This document shows positions 60,661 to 64,000 of a DNA stretch of 64,000 nt, one piece after another. The DNA lies in the NCBI RefSeq assembly GCF_963674565.1, contig NZ_OY771430.1, forward strand, positions 4,030,001 through 4,094,000, written 5' to 3'. This stretch comes from an uncultured Carboxylicivirga sp. Its GTDB lineage: Bacteria; Bacteroidota; Bacteroidia; Bacteroidales; Marinilabiliaceae. The notes under the pieces were generated by a model, which saw nothing but the letters and a program-made list of their open reading frames with translations, did no database searches and was not told where the DNA came from. Both the position numbers and the translations under genes were made by a program. The stretch's first letter is position 1, and every line of letters begins with the position of its first letter.

Positions 60661-62620
60661 GTTTCTAATCTACCTGTTTGAATCGGGCTTATGTTTGAGC
60701 CTATTCTATCTTGGTTATATAGTGTTTTTTCGGAAAGAGACCTATTTCACCTTCAACCGGTTTTATTTACTGGGATCAATGATACTAGCTCTTACTGTAC
60801 CACTTATTTCATTTCCATTTGATATAACCAACCAGGGTTATTTACACGAAACAGCTAATGGTGTTCGGCAGTTTAGAAATTATTACGAGCACCTGATTCA
60901 ATTAACCGATCCGGGCGCTTTAGCCGACCCAATGGCTAATATTACAGGAAGTCAAACGAGTAATACCAGCCAAATCATATCGAAAGAATCAATCATTTCT
61001 ATTTCAGGCATTCTGATAAGTATATATATTTTAGGAGTACTATTCTTCACCTTTCGCCTCTTTTATTTGATTGGAGGTATCAGAAAGATGCTGAGAAGAG
61101 CAAAAATTCAAAAGGACAATGGAATGAACCTGGTACTTATCAATGATGAAGTTCCATCATTCTCTTTTCTGAAATGGATTTTTGTAAATCCGCAAATACT
61201 TAAACCCGAAGAATTTGAACAAGTACTTACACATGAAAAAGTTCATGTGCAGCATAAACATTCAGTGGATTTGTTGCTCGCGCACATCATGACCATTTTT
61301 CAATGGTTTAATCCACTTACATGGCGCATACAGAAATCAATTAAAACGTGTCACGAGTATATTGCCGACCGTCAGGTTGTGCAGCAAGGACATGGTTTAT
61401 TTGATTATCAGTCTCTATTACTGAGTCAGTTAATCAGCATTCGCTCAGTAGAGCTGGTCAATAATTTTAATTTATTATCAATTAAAAAACGAATAGCCAT
61501 GATGAATAAACATAAATCAGGCAGATGGGCACAGTTAAAAGCCATTGCCGTAGTTCCTATACTTTTAGCTGCTTTCTTCTTCTTTACAGATATGACAAGC
61601 AGAAGTGAAGCGCTTAATCTACAAGATGAAGCTGCCACAGACACCAATGAATTGGTTGGTTCCTGGGTAAGCAATGAAACAGGTATTAATCAAATACAAT
61701 TTGTTGAAATTAAGCCTGAAAAATTACTTGCTGTAACTACTGTAGGCAATAATTCTCTTAACATTACTGACTATAAACTTGAGACAAAAAAGAAAAAATT
61801 AATTCTTAGAGATGGCGATGAGGTTCTAAAGCTGGATTATATTATTAATAATAATAAACTGACAATAGACTGGGGCAACAAAGGAAAAGTAGATTATCTG
61901 CGAAAAATTGAAAACGACTCATATACTCTAATGGATGAAGGATTTCAAAAGTTAAATCTTCCTTATGCAACACAATTGAATCCATACAAAAAAGAGATGA
62001 TCTTGTGTACCATCTTTTTAAGTGGTGATATACTTACAATAGATGGAAAAAAATGTAACTTCTCTGAACTCGAAAGTATTCTAACCAAGTTAAGAAGTTC
62101 TGCAGACCAGAGCAAAGTTGATAAAATGTCTGTGTTATTAAATATCGATAAAGATGCACGCATGAAATATGTTGATATGATCAAAACGGCTCTCAGAAAT
62201 TCTAACAACCTAAAACTAGGCTATCTTGCTAGGATGGAGGGAAAAGAAGGAACTGATTACATGGCTCTGTTTAATTTACTTCCTCCCCTTGATGCCAAAT
62301 GGTTGGAAAAAGAAGATATTGCTAAAGAAGGTATTTCCTTATTTGAAATAGGAAAAAAACATAATGACTTCTCCAAACGATTAAAAGAATTTACTAAGTC
62401 TAATACGAAATATGTAATGCTTTATGAGTATGATAACAAAACAAGCTATGAAGATTACATTAAAACAATTGATCTGGTATACAAAACAATAAATGACAAC
62501 AGAAAAGAAGCGGCCTTCTTTTATGGAAAGCACTATGAAAACTTAGGTTATGACGAGCAGAAAGAGTATCGAAAAAAATATCCGATTACATTGACCATGA
62601 AAAATTTGGATGAAAACTAA
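60653..62620 (+). CDS. BlaR1-type M56 membrane metallopeptidase with novel C-terminal part
   Basis: About 655 residues from the ATG at 60653, which overlaps the blaI stop. Membrane helices near residues 5-22, 35-55, 115-140 and 300-320 bracket the M56 peptidase domain. Its zinc motif is HEKVH in LTHEKVHVQHKHSVDLLLAH, with the third ligand Glu in KTCHEYIADRQ. Instead of the TonB_C or penicillin-binding sensor seen in other members, the extracytoplasmic C-terminal half has a lipocalin-like segment (ELVGSWVSNETGINQIQFVE) and an unassigned helical region. The signal it senses is therefore unlikely to be a beta-lactam by the standard route. Confidence 0.87.
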   Translation: MAKFLIYLFESGLCLSLFYLGYIVFFRKETYFTFNRFYLLGSMILALTVPLISFPFDITNQGYLHETANGVRQFRNYYEHLIQLTDPGALADPMANITGSQTSNTSQIISKESIISISGILISIYILGVLFFTFRLFYLIGGIRKMLRRAKIQKDNGMNLVLINDEVPSFSFLKWIFVNPQILKPEEFEQVLTHEKVHVQHKHSVDLLLAHIMTIFQWFNPLTWRIQKSIKTCHEYIADRQVVQQGHGLFDYQSLLLSQLISIRSVELVNNFNLLSIKKRIAMMNKHKSGRWAQLKAIAVVPILLAAFFFFTDMTSRSEALNLQDEAATDTNELVGSWVSNETGINQIQFVEIKPEKLLAVTTVGNNSLNITDYKLETKKKKLILRDGDEVLKLDYIINNNKLTIDWGNKGKVDYLRKIENDSYTLMDEGFQKLNLPYATQLNPYKKEMILCTIFLSGDILTIDGKKCNFSELESILTKLRSSADQSKVDKMSVLLNIDKDARMKYVDMIKTALRNSNNLKLGYLARMEGKEGTDYMALFNLLPPLDAKWLEKEDIAKEGISLFEIGKKHNDFSKRLKEFTKSNTKYVMLYEYDNKTSYEDYIKTIDLVYKTINDNRKEAAFFYGKHYENLGYDEQKEYRKKYPITLTMKNLDEN

Positions 62621-62623
62621 ACA

Positions 62624-62653
62624 AAAAGCTCCGGTATATCCGGAGCTTTTTTG
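62624..62653. terminator. Bidirectional terminator between the BlaR1-type and acyl-CoA dehydrogenase genes
   Basis: AAAAGCTCCGG and CCGGAGCTTTT form an 11-bp stem with a 5-base loop, T-run on both sides. The flanking genes converge. Confidence 0.9.
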
Positions 62654-62655
62654 CT

Positions 62656-64000
62656 TTATGCAAAATTGAGCCAGTTACTTTCTGATTTATAATCTTCGAT
62701 AACCTGCACCGAATTTGCGTACTTAAACGAAGATAATATCCCGGTTATTTCCTGACGAAGATATTCGATGGCATTATTCGTTAAATTATTGTCGAAACCT
62801 TTATTACTCAACTCCAGTACCTGATCAACACATACAATACGTCCCACAACCTGTCCTAATTCCACCATCTTTCGCTGAGGCATATTTAAATCAATTTTAA
62901 AATTGATTAGATCTTTCACCATTTCACTTGCTTTTTGGGTAAGATGAAAATCCTTGATGAACTCAAATAAATTATCCAATTTGGTTTTTCGCATCAATTT
63001 TAGCACCCCTTCTGATATTTGGGAATACAACATATCGTTTGATCCTTCAAAAATCTGAAATGGACGACTATCAACCGTTGATCGACCGGCAATGTGATTC
63101 AAACGATACCCCTTCGCTCCTACCAACTGAAGCAAGGTTTGAGATGCCGCCTGCATCATATCAGTAGCAATACTTTTCACACTGTTGGCTTCAATACCAA
63201 TTCCCGAAAGATCGTTTTGCAAACCTGCCTTACCACTACTATTAACACACATAGCCGAACAAATTGTAAATCGTGATTGCAATTCAGCCAAACGCTGTTG
63301 AACCTGATCATAATTTAGTAAGCTTTTACCTCCTACAAATCGCTGCTGACAGTGTTTGATAGCCTCATCCAGCATGCGCTGAATAAAACCCATTGCCATA
63401 CCCGGAAATGACATACGACTCCGGTGCAACAGATCAAGCATCATCTTCACACCCGACTGTTCTGGTTCTAACTTTTGAACTTTGGGTATTTCAACATCAA
63501 TCTTATTTCTGCCATAAGGTATTTGATACAAACCTAAATTCTCGAAATACTCTTCCACAACAATATGTTGATCGGGTTGAGTAACATCACAAACAAAAAA
63601 ATCGATGTCGCGGGCCAATTGGCCATCTCCTGTATCTTTACGGGCTGTTAAAAGCCAATAGTCTGCCCAACCGGTTAGTCCGGCCCAATGCTTGGTTCCT
63701 TTTAGATTATAATACGAACCATTATCCTTATAATGAGTCCTCATACTCAAAGCATCACTTCCAAAATCGGGCTCCGTAATCATTAAGCCACCCATGTTGC
63801 TTTTTTCAACAAAACGTTTCATTACTTCTGCTTTGCTTTCTTTCTGTCCGGCTTTTAATACCGGTTGTAAGAACAAAGCCATGTTGATTCCAAACGTTAA
63901 GGATAAAGCAAGTGATTCGTAAGATGCAGCACTCATCAGAGCAATACTTTCTTTTACATCACCGCCTAATCCTCCATATTCTTTTGGTATAATTGCTGAA
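62656..64000 (-). CDS. Acyl-CoA dehydrogenase, 5' end outside window
   Basis: The readable 448 residues are in frame to the right edge, so the start lies beyond 64000. They contain the acyl-CoA dehydrogenase middle domain (MITEPDFGSDALSMRTHYKD, then LKGTKHWAGLTGWADYWL) and the C-terminal helical domain. In the latter, QIFEGSNDMLYSQISEGVL corresponds to the flavin-linked IxEGTxEI region, including the Glu that can act as catalytic base. The protein oxidises an acyl-CoA with FAD as cofactor. Substrate chain length cannot be inferred. No electron transfer flavoprotein gene is visible. Confidence 0.9.
   Translation of the reverse strand, partial: SAIIPKEYGGLGGDVKESIALMSAASYESLALSLTFGINMALFLQPVLKAGQKESKAEVMKRFVEKSNMGGLMITEPDFGSDALSMRTHYKDNGSYYNLKGTKHWAGLTGWADYWLLTARKDTGDGQLARDIDFFVCDVTQPDQHIVVEEYFENLGLYQIPYGRNKIDVEIPKVQKLEPEQSGVKMMLDLLHRSRMSFPGMAMGFIQRMLDEAIKHCQQRFVGGKSLLNYDQVQQRLAELQSRFTICSAMCVNSSGKAGLQNDLSGIGIEANSVKSIATDMMQAASQTLLQLVGAKGYRLNHIAGRSTVDSRPFQIFEGSNDMLYSQISEGVLKLMRKTKLDNLFEFIKDFHLTQKASEMVKDLINFKIDLNMPQRKMVELGQVVGRIVCVDQVLELSNKGFDNNLTNNAIEYLRQEITGILSSFKYANSVQVIEDYKSESNWLNFA

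Overview
The window is a chromosomal segment of an AT-rich Bacteroidota bacterium, tentatively of the Marinilabiliales type. Supporting signs are SusC/TonB-type receptors with STN/CarboxypepD_reg domains, DUF4249 and DUF5723 proteins, GH3-family and YyaL (DUF255) proteins, a RecO without zinc cysteines, and promoters that fit the Bacteroidota TTG-N18/19-TAnnTTTG pattern. Placement below phylum is inference.

Layout. 1-13.2 kb is housekeeping and signalling: partial fabH, rpmF, a YceD/DUF177 gene, two sensor kinases and rsgA on the minus strand, then a large GAF/PAS hybrid kinase, cvpA, a GH3-family gene and a deoxynucleoside kinase. 13.3-22.3 kb holds a DnaJ-domain membrane protein, a lone lipoprotein between decayed copies of the tRNA-Arg(CCU) gene, the intact tRNA-Arg, two tandem TonB_C paralogues, a PAS-LuxR regulator, an aminotransferase-fold protein whose PLP lysine codon reads Glu, recO, a POT transporter and tRNA-Leu(CAA).

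22.8-30.2 kb is the exceptional region. Ten small genes, all on the plus strand, alternate with ten copies of a repeat of about 123 bp. Each repeat opens with a 7-mer ending AAC, closes at GTT and is an imperfect palindrome. In every cassette the sequence after the opening GTT is the reverse complement of the sequence before its closing AAC, and it differs from cassette to cassette. This is the hallmark of integron gene cassettes with attC sites. The array begins abruptly at 23168, downstream of the wreck of a tyrosine recombinase reading in the same direction. It ends in a cassette broken by an IS3-family element. Nine of the ten cassette products look membrane-bound, lipid-anchored or secreted, and one is a divergent FloA-like flotillin. 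I read the region as a sedentary chromosomal integron, or a closely related cassette system, that has lost its integrase and begun to decay.

31.6-64 kb is ordinary chromosome: a HEPN-like protein, a YfiR plus TonB-receptor pair, a YkgJ/YwbE pair, a thioredoxin-fold lipoprotein, two glycosyltransferases, nadB, an MG2/DUF4249 cluster divergent from a TonB receptor, a probable copper-receptor locus (small Cys-rich protein plus OprC-like receptor), pbpC, a beta-barrel protein, ctpA, a DUF5723 pair, YyaL, a DUF2007 protein, a BlaI/BlaR1 pair and a partial acyl-CoA dehydrogenase.
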